Below, piece after piece: positions 33,877 through 44,633 of a DNA stretch of 64,000 nucleotides (positions are counted from its first letter, which is position 1; the number at the start of each line of letters is the position of its first letter). Both the position numbers and the translations under genes were made by a program. The DNA comes from Enterobacter sp. Cy-643 (lineage in GTDB: Bacteria > Pseudomonadota > Gammaproteobacteria > Enterobacterales > Enterobacteriaceae). The notes below the pieces were generated by a model. The model was given only the letters and a program-made list of their open reading frames with translations, did not search any database and was not told the DNA's origin. The stretch spans positions 62,001 to 126,000 of the forward strand of contig NZ_VWWV01000002.1 of assembly GCF_011752815.1 (NCBI RefSeq), read 5' to 3'.

Positions 33877-34086
33877 CTAGAGTGAATGCAGGCGCTTCCA
33901 CTCGGCAACGACATCGCCCAAATTTTTGGGCACGTCATTTCGTATCCATGCCATAAATTCACGATCAAACCGAAAATGCGGCCCGCACTCATCAATCATG
34001 AAACGGCGGACGTTTTGTGTATTTTTGTAGTTTTTATCCACGACGGTGGCGCGTGTTAATACAGAACTGTGCCAGTCAATATTCAC
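33877..34086 (-). CDS. DUF6434-type small protein, GTG start
   Basis: A 69-residue protein beginning MNIDWHSSVLTRATVV with GTG at 34086 after AGGGG. The motif NTQNVRRFMIDECG and FMAWIRNDVPKNLGDVVAEW fit DUF6434. The open frame extends to 34179 but that stretch is basic, unlike the family, and is taken as non-coding. Function unknown. Confidence 0.65.
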   Translation of the reverse strand: MNIDWHSSVLTRATVVDKNYKNTQNVRRFMIDECGPHFRFDREFMAWIRNDVPKNLGDVVAEWKRLHSL

Positions 34087-34360
34087 TTGTTTACCCCTGC
34101 AATAAGCGATCGATCGCAGCACTAAACTTAACACACTCACGCTTAAATGCCTGCGCCTGGTCCGAACACCGTCTCGCAAGAAGCGTAAGAAGAATTAACC
34201 TCAGGCTTTCTCCATATTCGGGGTCAGGGTCAACAACCGACATTACTAACTGACTATTGTGTTTAATACTGGGGGCAGGTCACTGGTTGCTATTTGACAG
34301 ACTGAAATTGGCAATTTTATAATCAGTTCACTTTCACATCTCTTCAGAGGTATTCGTCCA

Positions 34361-34476
34361 ATGCGCAATTAATGCTCACCGTCATCTTTGACGGCCTTTA
34401 TGCAGTTTCCTTCGGGAGCTGTTTGGGTGCATTAATTTCAGGGTTATCGCATGACGAATTCTATTCTTACGCTTGA
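34361..34476 (+). promoter_or_regulatory. Leader ORFs upstream of the ABC-F gene
   Basis: After CAGAGG an ATG at 34361 starts a three-codon frame (Met-Arg-Asn, stop). Its TAA overlaps an ATG at 34372 that opens a 34-codon frame ending at 34476, inside the ABC-F gene (start 34451) in another frame. A CCGTCA-TCTT-TGACGG-type hairpin lies at about 34379-34394. ABC-F resistance genes are often controlled by ribosome stalling on such leaders; that role here is inference. Confidence 0.35.
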
Positions 34477-36076
34477 TCGCGTTACTTTTGTATTGCCTGA
34501 TGGCAAGCCGCTTTTCTCGAATCTCACTGAACAATTCGACCATCGACATACAGGTCTGGTAGGCAGAAATGGCGTGGGTAAAAGCCTGCTGGCTAAAATT
34601 CTGTCAGGCCTGATTATGCCGACTTCCGGCCAGCGAAGTTGCTCAGGTCGCGTCAAATATCTGGCGCAGCATCTGACACCAGAACATTACTCTGACGTTG
34701 CGATGCTTGCGGGGGTCGACACCCAGCTAGCCGCGTTAGATCGCATTGAAGCAGGCAGCACCGACCCGGCTGATTTTGACCTTGTGGGCGATCGCTGGGA
34801 CCTTCGCCAACGGCTGCAGGCGCAGCTGGCGTCCGCGGGATTGGGTTATCTTTCGCCAGGATCGGCGGTCAACCGGCTGAGTGGCGGAGAAGCCATGCGG
34901 GTGGCACTGACCGGCGCGATGCTGTCAGATGCAGATTTTCTTATCCTTGATGAGCCTACCAACCATCTGGATGCAGCCAGCCGACTGACGCTGATGCGGC
35001 AACTGCAGCAATGGCCCCGTGGTCTGTTGCTCATTAGTCATGACCGAAAGTTGCTGCAACAGATGGAGCGGATTGTCGAATTATCGTCGCTCGGTTTACG
35101 CAGCTACGGCGGCAACTATGATTTTTACCAACAAATGAAAGCACAGGAGACGGCCACCGCTACGCAAAACCTCGCACGCCTCAAAACCGAGCGTAAGCGC
35201 GAAGAGCAGACCCTGCGTGAACAGCGCGAACGGCTCGAAAAACGCGGATCTCGTGGAACCCGTCAGGGCAAGAAGGCGAATCAGGCAAAAATATTATTGG
35301 GCCGTCAAAAAGGTCGCAGCGAGGCTTCAGCAGGCAAACGGGTAAAGCAGCAAACTCAGACACGGGAGTTGCTCAGCCAGCAGGTGCAGCAAGCCATAAA
35401 GCAGATTGAAGTATCAACGCCTGTCGCTATGCATATAACCTCTACATTTGGGGCATTACCGCAGAATGTGGCCACACTTGACGATGTCGTTTTACCTTTT
35501 GTTCCTGCGTCTTTTCGCAAGATAACGCTCACCATTAACGGTGGGCAACGGATCGGTGTTGTCGGCTCAAACGGGTGCGGTAAATCAACATTATTAAAAA
35601 CCTTAGCGGGCCTGTTGCCGCCGGTGTCTGGTCATCGTGAGGTCTGGGCTAAAACGGCTTATCTTGACCAGCAAATGTCCATCCTGAATCGGCAAAAAAC
35701 GGCACTTGAGCAGCTTCTGGCGGTGAACCCTCAGGTGGGGGAATCCCAACTGCGGATGCAACTTGCCCAGCTTGGACTGGATGCATCTCGTGTGTCATTA
35801 CCCTGCGGTGAACTTAGCGGCGGGGAACAACTTAAAGCTGCGCTGGCAATGCTAATTTATGCTGACTCACCCGCCAGCTTTTTATTGCTCGATGAACCAA
35901 ATAATCATCTGGATATTGTATCCCTGCATACGCTGGAATCTTTTCTTCATCAGTATCAGGGCACCCTGATGGTGGTGTCACACGATGAGGTATTTCTCAG
36001 CCAAATTGAGCTAACACATTGGCTGGTTGCGGGGGCTAAGGGTTGGGAATTATCGCCCTATGAACATGTTGAATAA
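34451..36076 (+). CDS. ABC-F family ATPase
   Basis: A 541-residue soluble protein with two ABC domains and no membrane segments. Domain 1 has Walker A GRNGVGKS and signature LSGGEAMR with FLILDEPTNHLD. Domain 2 has GSNGCGKST, LSGGEQLKAAL and FLLLDEPNNHLD. The domains are joined by a highly charged linker (about residues 225-310, LKTERKREEQTLREQRERL). ABC-F proteins act on the ribosome, as translation factors or in antibiotic target protection. It is distinct from the four housekeeping E. coli members as far as I can judge. Confidence 0.9.
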   Translation: MTNSILTLDRVTFVLPDGKPLFSNLTEQFDHRHTGLVGRNGVGKSLLAKILSGLIMPTSGQRSCSGRVKYLAQHLTPEHYSDVAMLAGVDTQLAALDRIEAGSTDPADFDLVGDRWDLRQRLQAQLASAGLGYLSPGSAVNRLSGGEAMRVALTGAMLSDADFLILDEPTNHLDAASRLTLMRQLQQWPRGLLLISHDRKLLQQMERIVELSSLGLRSYGGNYDFYQQMKAQETATATQNLARLKTERKREEQTLREQRERLEKRGSRGTRQGKKANQAKILLGRQKGRSEASAGKRVKQQTQTRELLSQQVQQAIKQIEVSTPVAMHITSTFGALPQNVATLDDVVLPFVPASFRKITLTINGGQRIGVVGSNGCGKSTLLKTLAGLLPPVSGHREVWAKTAYLDQQMSILNRQKTALEQLLAVNPQVGESQLRMQLAQLGLDASRVSLPCGELSGGEQLKAALAMLIYADSPASFLLLDEPNNHLDIVSLHTLESFLHQYQGTLMVVSHDEVFLSQIELTHWLVAGAKGWELSPYEHVE

Positions 36077-36249
36077 TTGATTGTGGGAATTGAAAGTATT
36101 TTCCATGATTTATGATGCGAATTCGTGGCTGTTTATCGCAAGGGTCAACAATAGTGCAACGGAATAACAAGGCGCTGTGCTCAACGGTAAAACCAGGACC
36201 CAATAGGTATTCATTATTTTCCCTCAGGCCATCAGTATCTTAATTCTAT
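36077..36249. other. Intergenic region before the nik promoter
   Basis: No gene is seen. AT-rich sequence following the ABC-F stop; the regulatory elements of nikA begin at 36250. Confidence 0.5.
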
Positions 36250-36263
36250 TTGATCTCCCTCAA
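36250..36263. promoter_or_regulatory. FNR-box-like site of the nik operon
   Basis: TTGAT-CTCC-CTCAA matches the FNR consensus TTGATNNNNATCAA at nine of ten positions. It lies about 41 bases before an inferred start site near 36297, with a TAAAAT -10 at 36285-36290. E. coli nik is FNR-activated under anaerobiosis. Confidence 0.6.
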
Positions 36264-36270
36264 CTGATAA

Positions 36271-36298
36271 GTATGACAAATTAATAAAATCATCATAC
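36271..36298. promoter_or_regulatory. NikR operator
   Basis: GTATGA (36271-36276), exactly 16 bases, then TCATAC (36293-36298), identical to the E. coli NikR recognition half-sites and spacing. It covers the -10 region, so nickel-loaded NikR would block transcription of nikABCDE. Confidence 0.93.
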
Positions 36299-36335
36299 TT
36301 ATTTGGTTTTATCTCTCTTTAACAAGGTCTATGTT

Positions 36336-37907
36336 GTGTCCAGACTCCGCCGTGCGTTTTGGTTGCTGTTTTCTCTTGCCTCTTTTTTTGCAAATGCCCA
36401 CTCCCGGGATGAAATAACCACCGCATGGCCGGTTAACGTCGGGCCGCTCAACCCGCACCTCTACACGCCAAACCAGATGTTCGCCCAGAGCATGGTCTAT
36501 GAACCGCTGGTGAAATACCAGGCGGACGGCTCGGTGAAACCCTGGCTGGCAAAAAGCTGGACCCACTCGGCAGACGGCAAAATCTGGACCTTTACCCTGC
36601 GTGACGATGTGAAATTTTCAAACGGTGAAGCATTTGACGCCTATGCCGCCGCAGAGAACTTCCGCGTCGTGCTGGATAATCGCCAGCGTCACGCCTGGCT
36701 GGAACTGGTCAATCAGATAGTCGCCTTCAAAGCGCTCGACAAAAATCAGCTACAAATCACCCTGAAAAGCGCCTATTACCCATTCCTGCAAGAGCTGGCG
36801 CTGCCGCGTCCATTCCGCTTTATCGCCCCGTCGCAGTTTAAAGACAATGAGACCATGCACGGTATTAAAGCGCCGATTGGCACCGGTCCGTGGATATTAA
36901 AAGAATCTAAGCTCAATCAGCACGATGTGCTGGTACGTAACGATTGCTACTGGGGTGAAAAACCGCAGATTCAAAAGATTACCGTCAAGGTGATCCCGGA
37001 CCCGACGACCCGGGCCGTCGCTTTTGAAACCGGCGACATTGACCTGCTGTATGGCAATGAAGGGCTGCTGCCACTCGACACCTTCGCCCGCTTCAGCCAG
37101 AACCCGGCATACCGTACCCAGCTTTCCCAACCGATAGAGACGGTCATGCTGGCACTCAACTCCGCAAAAGCGCCAACCAACGAGTTAGCCGTACGTGAAG
37201 CCCTGAACTATGCGGTGAACAAGAAAACACTTATCGATACTGCTCTGTACGGTACCCAACAGGTCGCTGAAACGCTGTTCTCCCCCACCGTCCCTTACGC
37301 CAATATCGGCCTGAAGCCGCGCCAGTATGACCCGCAGCAGGCAAAAACATTGCTGGAAAAGGCAGGCTGGACGCTGCCTGCCGGGAAAGATATCCGTGAG
37401 AAAAACGGCCAGCCGCTGCGCATTGAACTGTCGTTTATTGGTACCGATGCGCTGAGCAAATCAATGGCGGAAATCATCCAGGCGGATATGCGCCAGATTG
37501 GCGTGGATGTGGCGTTAGTCGGCGAAGAAGAGAGCAGCATTTATGCCCGCCAGCGCGACGGTCGATTTGGTATTATTTTTAACCGAACCTGGGGTGCGCC
37601 GTACGATCCGCACGCCTTTATGAGTTCGATGCGCGTGCCGTCGCACGCCGATTTTCAGGCGCAGCAGGGCTTAGCCGACAAGCCGATTATTGATCAAGAG
37701 ATTGGTGAAGTACTGGAAACCACTGACGAAACACAGCGTCAGGCGTTGTACCGCGATATTCTGACGCGGCTGCACGATGACGCGGTCTACCTGCCCATCA
37801 GCTATGTCTCAATGATGGTGGTTGCCAGACCGGCGCTGGGCGCAATCCCTTACGCGCCAATTGCCTCTGACATTCCGTTTGAACAGATTAAGCCGGTAAA
37901 ACCCTGA
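36336..37907 (+). CDS. nikA: NikA, periplasmic nickel-binding protein
   Basis: A 523-residue periplasmic SBP family 5 protein, nearly identical through the mature region to E. coli NikA ([19 protein letters not shown], and [12 protein letters not shown] with [15 protein letters not shown]). It binds nickel metallophore complexes and delivers them to NikBC. The start is taken as GTG 36336 (S-R-L-R-R-A-F-W) with an AAGG site, which reproduces the E. coli length and signal peptide; the frame is open to 36303. First gene of nikABCDE. Confidence 0.96.
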   Translation: MSRLRRAFWLLFSLASFFANAHSRDEITTAWPVNVGPLNPHLYTPNQMFAQSMVYEPLVKYQADGSVKPWLAKSWTHSADGKIWTFTLRDDVKFSNGEAFDAYAAAENFRVVLDNRQRHAWLELVNQIVAFKALDKNQLQITLKSAYYPFLQELALPRPFRFIAPSQFKDNETMHGIKAPIGTGPWILKESKLNQHDVLVRNDCYWGEKPQIQKITVKVIPDPTTRAVAFETGDIDLLYGNEGLLPLDTFARFSQNPAYRTQLSQPIETVMLALNSAKAPTNELAVREALNYAVNKKTLIDTALYGTQQVAETLFSPTVPYANIGLKPRQYDPQQAKTLLEKAGWTLPAGKDIREKNGQPLRIELSFIGTDALSKSMAEIIQADMRQIGVDVALVGEEESSIYARQRDGRFGIIFNRTWGAPYDPHAFMSSMRVPSHADFQAQQGLADKPIIDQEIGEVLETTDETQRQALYRDILTRLHDDAVYLPISYVSMMVVARPALGAIPYAPIASDIPFEQIKPVKP

Positions 37908-38851
37908 TGTTACGCTACGCGTTGCGGCGCATGGCGCTGCTGGTGCCGATGATTTTCGCCGCCTCGGTGATTATCTTCCTGATGCTGCGCCTGGGGACCG
38001 GCGACCCGGCGCTCGACTATTTGCGTCTGTCGAATCTGCCGCCGACGACGGAGATGGTGGCGTCCACCCGCGTGCTGCTGGGGCTGGATCAGCCGCTTAT
38101 TGTGCAGTACGGCACCTGGCTGTGGCAGGCGCTGCATCTGGACTTTGGCATCTCGTTCGCCACCCAGCGTCCGGTGCTGGATGACGTACTGAACTTTCTG
38201 CCCGCGACATTACTGCTGGCGGGCGCGGCGCTGGTGCTGATCCTGCTCACCTCCCTACCGCTCGGTATCCTGGCGGCGCGCCATCGCGATCGTCTGCCGG
38301 ATTTCGCCGTGCGCGTTATCGCCTTCCTCGGCGTGTCGATGCCCAACTTCTGGCTCGCCTTTCTGCTGGTGATGTTTTTCTCGGTTTACCTGCAATGGTT
38401 GCCTGCGCTGGGCTACGGCGGCTGGCAACACATTATTCTGCCCGCAGCGTCGATAGCCTTTATGTCGCTGGCGATCAACGCGCGTCTGCTGCGCGCCAGC
38501 ATGCTGGAAGTCGCCGGGCAGCGTCACGTGACCTGGGCGCGGCTACGCGGTCTCAACGATAAACAAACCGAGCGCCGTCATATTTTGCGTAACGCCTCGC
38601 TGCCGATGATCACCGCCGTGGGGATGCATATCGGTGAACTGATCGGCGGAACCATGATTATCGAGAATATCTTTGCCTGGCCCGGCGTGGGGCGCTATGC
38701 CGTTTCGGCGATCTTTAACCGCGACTATCCGGTGATCCAGTGCTTTACCCTAATGATGGTGATTGTTTTTGTGGTCTGTAACCTGATTGTTGATCTGCTG
38801 AACGCCGCGCTGGACCCGCGTATTCGCCGCCATGAAGGAGCGCACTCGTGA
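37907..38851 (+). CDS. nikB: NikB, nickel ABC transporter permease
   Basis: A 314-residue inner-membrane permease of the DppB type, same length as E. coli NikB. The EAA-like loop is seen as [20 protein letters not shown] near residue 225. Its start overlaps the nikA stop by one base (TGATG). Forms the channel with NikC. Confidence 0.96.
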   Translation: MLRYALRRMALLVPMIFAASVIIFLMLRLGTGDPALDYLRLSNLPPTTEMVASTRVLLGLDQPLIVQYGTWLWQALHLDFGISFATQRPVLDDVLNFLPATLLLAGAALVLILLTSLPLGILAARHRDRLPDFAVRVIAFLGVSMPNFWLAFLLVMFFSVYLQWLPALGYGGWQHIILPAASIAFMSLAINARLLRASMLEVAGQRHVTWARLRGLNDKQTERRHILRNASLPMITAVGMHIGELIGGTMIIENIFAWPGVGRYAVSAIFNRDYPVIQCFTLMMVIVFVVCNLIVDLLNAALDPRIRRHEGAHS

Positions 38852-39681
38852 ACTTTTTCCTGTCTTCACGCTGGTCTGTTCGCTTAGCGTTAGTCATCAT
38901 CGCCCTGCTGGCGGTGATTGCGCTCACCAGCCAGTGGTGGTTGCCGTATGACCCACAGGCCATTGATTTACCGTCGCGCCTGCTGACCCCCGATAGTCAG
39001 CACTGGCTGGGCACCGACCATTTGGGCCGCGATATTTTCTCCCGTCTGCTGGCGGCAACCCGCGTATCCCTGGTCTCAGTGATGGCCTGCCTGCTGCTGG
39101 TACTGGCGCTGGGACTCATCGTCGGCGGCAGCGCGGGGCTTATCGGCGGTCGCGTAGATCAGGCCACCATGCGCCTCGCGGATATGTTTATGACCTTCCC
39201 GACCTCGATCCTCTCTTTCTTCATGGTCGGCGTGCTGGGAACCGGGCTGACCAACGTGATTATCGCCATCGCCCTGTCGCACTGGGCATGGTATGCGCGA
39301 ATGGTGAGAAGCCTGGTGATCTCCCTGCGCCAGCGCGAGTTTGTGCTTGCGTCCCGACTTTCCGGCGCGGGTCATGTTCGGGTATTTATCGATCATCTGG
39401 CCGGCGCCGCAATCCCGTCGCTGCTGGTGCTGGCGACGCTGGATATTGGTCACATGATGCTGCACGTCGCCGGGATGTCGTTCCTCGGTCTGGGCGTCAC
39501 CGCGCCCACCGCTGAATGGGGAGTGATGATTAACGACGCGCGTCAGTATATCTGGACCCAGCCGCTGCAAATGTTCTGGCCGGGGCTGGCGTTGTTTATC
39601 ACCGTCATGGCCTTCAATATGGTGGGCGACGCGCTGCGTGACCACCTGGATCCTCATCTGATCACGGAGCATGCCCACTGA
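38848..39681 (+). CDS. nikC: NikC, nickel ABC transporter permease
   Basis: A 277-residue DppC-type permease, same length as E. coli NikC, with the marker [19 protein letters not shown] near residue 55. The start is a GTG at 38848 overlapping the nikB stop (GTGA). Confidence 0.96.
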   Translation: MNFFLSSRWSVRLALVIIALLAVIALTSQWWLPYDPQAIDLPSRLLTPDSQHWLGTDHLGRDIFSRLLAATRVSLVSVMACLLLVLALGLIVGGSAGLIGGRVDQATMRLADMFMTFPTSILSFFMVGVLGTGLTNVIIAIALSHWAWYARMVRSLVISLRQREFVLASRLSGAGHVRVFIDHLAGAAIPSLLVLATLDIGHMMLHVAGMSFLGLGVTAPTAEWGVMINDARQYIWTQPLQMFWPGLALFITVMAFNMVGDALRDHLDPHLITEHAH

Positions 39682-40441
39682 TGCTGCAACAGATTGAACT
39701 GCAAAACATAACCCTGCACGCCGGGCGTCCGTTGGTGCATGGCGTCTCTTTGACGCTTAAACGCAGACGCGTGCTGGCGCTGGTTGGCGGCAGCGGCAGC
39801 GGCAAATCGCTAACCTGTGCGGCGGCGCTCGGTATTCTGCCCGCAGGCGTACACCAGACCGCGGGGGCCATTCTTGCGGATGGCAAGCCGATTGCGCCCT
39901 GTGAACTGCGCGGCATCAAAGTGGCCACCATAATGCAGAATCCGCGCAGTGCCTTTAATCCGCTGCGGACAATGGCCGATCATGCGCGGGAAACCTGCAG
40001 AGCATTGGGTAAACCCTCTGATAACGCCACGCTCATCGCCGCGCTTGAAGCCGTTGGGCTGGAGCAGGCGCAGCGCGTTTTGCAGCTGTATCCGTTCGAA
40101 ATGAGCGGCGGCATGCTGCAACGCATGATGATTGCGATGGCGTTGCTGTGCAATGCGCCGTTTATCGTTGCCGATGAACCCACCACCGATCTGGACGCAG
40201 TGGCCCAGGCGCAGATTCTCGACCTGCTGGAAAATATTATGCAAAACCGTGCGCCGGGAATGCTGCTGGTGACGCATGATATGGGCGTGGTCGCACGGCT
40301 GGCGGATGATGTTATGGTGATGGAGCGCGGTAGCATTGTGGAACAGGGCGACGTCGAAACGTTATTTCGCGCGCCACAACATCCGGTTACCCGCAGTCTG
40401 GTGGCAGCGCATCTCGCCCTGTACGGTATGGAGCTGGCATC

Positions 40442-40445
<4 letters not shown>
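39681..40445 (+). CDS. nikD: NikD, nickel ABC transporter ATPase
   Basis: A 254-residue ATPase equal in size to E. coli NikD. Walker [11 protein letters not shown], signature MSGGMLQRM, Walker [13 protein letters not shown] and switch LLVTHDMG are intact. Overlaps nikC stop by one base and the nikE start by four. Confidence 0.96.
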
Positions 40446-41631
<1,186 letters not shown>

Positions 41632-42043
41632 ACATTACATCGCCGCAAAATAGCTTAGGTGAATGACACCGCAACCAACGATATTTTATGTAGAAAGCTG
41701 CCTGGAGCCCCCTCAAAATACCTGCGTTACATAACGTCGGTTTCTGGCACAGAGCGGACAAGCTAACCGGGTTGACGATCCGCTGTGCGGCAGGTGCGGA
41801 CGAATGTACATCATTAGCCAGTAGTGCTAAGGGGAAGCTAATGCTCACCAATAGCGAGAACATAAATAACCACTCATCAAAATCATTTCTCTGCCGATAT
41901 ATTATGACGGTGTATTTAGGCTGAAAAGAGAGCATTTGTCTTCACCTGGCTATCCATTTGCAGCTTTGTTGGTTATTGCCGAATAAATTGAAGCGATAAG
42001 CTCAACAGGCGGGCGCAAAATAATCTTGATAAGGAGTGATTAA
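41632..42043. other. Intergenic region after nikR
   Basis: About 410 bases without a credible gene. It contains one copy of the AGCGGACA hairpin element (41734-41760). A minus-strand open frame overlaps nikR and has no start signal or family. Confidence 0.5.
41734..41760 (+). repeat. AGCGGACA hairpin element, copy A
   Basis: ACGTCGG-TTTCTGGCACAG-AGCGGACA; related to copy C (44567-44595) in the same orientation, with a decayed left arm. Confidence 0.7.
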
Positions 42044-42601
42044 GTGGCAGTTGTTCAAATTAAGTGGGACTGGCTGAAGTGGAACTGCCGCCAGACCTGG
42101 AAAAAAGATGTTCTTCCTGTATTGCAAAGCAGAGGCGTTAGTCAGGAGGATCTTAAACGATGCGTTTATGTCATCAGGCTCGATGGCCTGTTTGCTATTG
42201 AATACCCACGCGGCATTTCTCCCACGGTGTACATCGGCGAAGGAAACTTTGAACAGCGCATTACTCAGCATAAGAACTGGCTGATGGATCTTGCGGACCT
42301 GCAAGGCGAGCATGAATTCCTCATTGGCTATTGTTTCCCTCGGGCGAGAAACGCCTCTAAGGTATATTCTGAATTCGAAGCGATGCTCATTCATGAATTC
42401 CGGGACATTTACGGCGCGGCGCCACTGCGCAACAAGCAAATGGAATTTCAAAAATCGAATCACGAGTTTCAACCAATTACTGAAATTCGTAGCGCTATCA
42501 TGATTGGCAAAGGGACACGGTTTCATTGGTCGGTTAAACCGATGAAAAGTTCATCGATGTATGATGTTTACCAGCTCACTCAGGAGCAGGTTACCTCTTA
42601 A
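42044..42601 (+). CDS. GIY-YIG-like nuclease domain protein
   Basis: A 185-residue protein from GTG 42044 after AAGGAG. A GIY-like strand CVYVIRLDG and a YIG-like strand TVYIGEGNFEQRITQHKNW are followed by a conserved-type glutamate (SEFEAMLIHEF) and an asparagine-containing PLRNKQ, the expected order for a GIY-YIG endonuclease core. The first 40 residues and last 40 do not match anything known to me. It is probably an orphan nuclease-fold protein. Confidence 0.7.
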   Translation: MAVVQIKWDWLKWNCRQTWKKDVLPVLQSRGVSQEDLKRCVYVIRLDGLFAIEYPRGISPTVYIGEGNFEQRITQHKNWLMDLADLQGEHEFLIGYCFPRARNASKVYSEFEAMLIHEFRDIYGAAPLRNKQMEFQKSNHEFQPITEIRSAIMIGKGTRFHWSVKPMKSSSMYDVYQLTQEQVTS

Positions 42602-42645
42602 TGAGATAATCTGGATAACCGACTGGTTCATGAGGACAACAAATA

Positions 42646-43527
42646 GTGTCATTCAATAATAAAAACCTGTTTATTACTCTCTTATCCCTCTGCACATTTC
42701 AGACTTATGCAGCACAATGCACTGTGGAAACCCTCGCTAAAAACAAACTGAACAACTTCATCCTTCTTAGTCAGCAGGCAAGAACTGAAACGCCCAAATC
42801 TGTATCAGTCACTATTGATAGCCCTGATGGATATCTCCGCACATCGCTTCAAAGCAACTTCAGTCAATGCGGTGAGCTAATGAGCAGCCATATGAAAGAG
42901 GTCAAAGCCTCAACGGGCCAGAACGGCATTTTCACGGCAACCTCTGACATTCAGTTGAATAAAGCGGAATTTGGCTGGCGCATCCAGGTAGACTCAAACG
43001 GGGTTATAGCCGATAAAAACAGCCAGAAAACCACGCAGATATATCGGCAGACTTTTGAGGGAATGTACCAGCTTAACAGTAAAGGAATTATCAGCCACGC
43101 GCTTAATCGTTCCGTTTTCGTGGCTACAAAACCGGGAGATAAAGACAAAACCGCAGTAGGCACAATCGACTACACCATCAATTCATCAGGATTACTGGCA
43201 AGCGCGGTAAGCAAAGGAAGTATGGCGATAGATAATAATACGATTGTATATAGCTATGATGATAATCATCGCCTGATCAAAACCCAATCACCTTCAACCA
43301 TAGAAGAGTATGGCTATGATAACGAGGGTCGTGAGTTGACCCTAAGCAAGACCCAGACGTATTTCACGATTGAAAAAAACCTGACCACCTGCAAGGAGTG
43401 GAACTCACATGGAGAGTGTACACATGCCAATATGGATATCACGATCGCCCCAACCGATCGGACAGGAAAACAGTATGTGGACAAACATAACGCCGTAATG
43501 ACGGCGAAATATGAATACTGGAACTGA
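42646..43527 (+). CDS. Secreted protein of unknown function
   Basis: A 293-residue protein from GTG 42646 with a signal peptide (FITLLSLCTFQTYA|AQCTVE). The C-terminal half has YD-like segments (TIVYSYDDNHRLIKTQ and YGYDNEGRELTLSKTQT), like an isolated RHS/YD repeat pair. Five cysteines could form disulphides. No family recognised. The gene lies between a GIY-YIG-like gene and a hairpin repeat in AT-richer DNA. Confidence 0.7.
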   Translation: MSFNNKNLFITLLSLCTFQTYAAQCTVETLAKNKLNNFILLSQQARTETPKSVSVTIDSPDGYLRTSLQSNFSQCGELMSSHMKEVKASTGQNGIFTATSDIQLNKAEFGWRIQVDSNGVIADKNSQKTTQIYRQTFEGMYQLNSKGIISHALNRSVFVATKPGDKDKTAVGTIDYTINSSGLLASAVSKGSMAIDNNTIVYSYDDNHRLIKTQSPSTIEEYGYDNEGRELTLSKTQTYFTIEKNLTTCKEWNSHGECTHANMDITIAPTDRTGKQYVDKHNAVMTAKYEYWN

Positions 43528-43542
43528 CTGACTAAACGGAAA

Positions 43543-43570
43543 GTCCGCTTTGTGCGAGGAGCGGACATTA
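43543..43570 (-). repeat. AGCGGACA hairpin element, copy B (inverted)
   Basis: TCCGCTTTGTGCGAGGAGCGGA equals the reverse complement of copy C apart from two bases. It follows the 42646-43527 gene by 15 bases. Confidence 0.75.
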
Positions 43571-43635
43571 ACACCTAAGCGAAGAGGTTTTCTTTAGCTG
43601 GTCTCAGTAACGAAATGAGCGATTCGAGCGCAGTG

Positions 43636-44424
43636 TTATGCGCCACGCACTGCCAAGCGGATTGTTGACTGATACCAACCAGAACCTTCTGCAATAATTT
43701 TCTCCTCAACGCTCATGATGGGATGCATTTCGATTTCCGAGACTGTTACTTTTGTGTCAAGCCCATATTTTTTCGAAAGTTCTAAAACTTCATTTTTGAA
43801 ATTTTGAACGGCAAACGGTGATATTCTTATTTCGTCTAAAAGTTCAACAAGGGAAACTGGAATTAGCTTGCCATTTACAGATGAATTGTGAAATGCACCT
43901 TCTTGAAATATAGCCCTAAATTCTTTTTCGAATTCGAAAGATGGTCTTTTGCTAAAGAAAACATCTGATTCTGGGTTGTATTGTTTTACCCAAAAATTCG
44001 AAATGTATTTTACTGGCTTTAACTGGAGTTTTTTTAAACCTTTATTCTCAAGTTGGGATTGGAGTGTTTTTTTCTTTGATTTTATGACTACACCTTTGGC
44101 CGGATTTTTGCAATACAGCTTCCACATCGCTTCAGATTCATGCTCACTGCTATGCCAGCAACTTATGTATGTATTTTCGCTGATTTCTTTCAGAGTCTTT
44201 AGATTGAATGCCATGAACATGTCCAGGTCCATGCCACCTCCATGGGTAAGGCATAGCTTTTTCTGAGTTTCAATAAATTTATCGTAGCCTATACGTCCCC
44301 AGGCAAACTCGCCTTCAAACGGATCTTCAAATTTTTTAGCTGAGCTAAAAAATAAAGCTTGCTGCTTGAGAAGCATAGAGAATTTTTCTATATCTAGGTA
44401 TCGCCATATAAATTCAGTAGACAC
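43636..44424 (-). CDS. DUF2971 family protein
   Basis: A 262-residue protein with a DUF2971 layout: N-terminal IWRYLDIEKFSMLLKQQALF with FEDPFEGEF, middle YISCWHSSEHESEAMWKLYC, later EFEKEFRAIF. The start is GTG 44424 with AAGGAG at 44432-44437; the frame is open beyond it. DUF2971 genes often occur in genomic islands with defence genes, but nothing else here proves that role. It is AT-rich compared with the core genes nearby. Confidence 0.78.
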   Translation of the reverse strand: MSTEFIWRYLDIEKFSMLLKQQALFFSSAKKFEDPFEGEFAWGRIGYDKFIETQKKLCLTHGGGMDLDMFMAFNLKTLKEISENTYISCWHSSEHESEAMWKLYCKNPAKGVVIKSKKKTLQSQLENKGLKKLQLKPVKYISNFWVKQYNPESDVFFSKRPSFEFEKEFRAIFQEGAFHNSSVNGKLIPVSLVELLDEIRISPFAVQNFKNEVLELSKKYGLDTKVTVSEIEMHPIMSVEEKIIAEGSGWYQSTIRLAVRGA

Positions 44425-44566
44425 TATAACTCCTTGTGGTGTGAATCGTATTAAGCTGTTCGCCCTACACTTGAACAAAGATTAAGTAGCCTAAAAAACT
44501 CAATCATTGCATGGATGTTTGTTTGGAATAGTAACAAATTTTCTCATTACCGAGAAAGGTAAGTTA

Positions 44567-44595
44567 CGTCCGCTCCTGGCACAGAGCGGACATTA
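44567..44595 (+). repeat. AGCGGACA hairpin element, copy C
   Basis: CGTCCGCT-CCTGGCAC-AGAGCGGACA with a six-base stem TCCGCT/AGCGGA. It separates the DUF2971 gene from the nitrilase gene. Confidence 0.75.
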
Positions 44596-44633
44596 ATCCT
44601 TCACGCTATAAAACTGCAGTAAATATATTGCTC

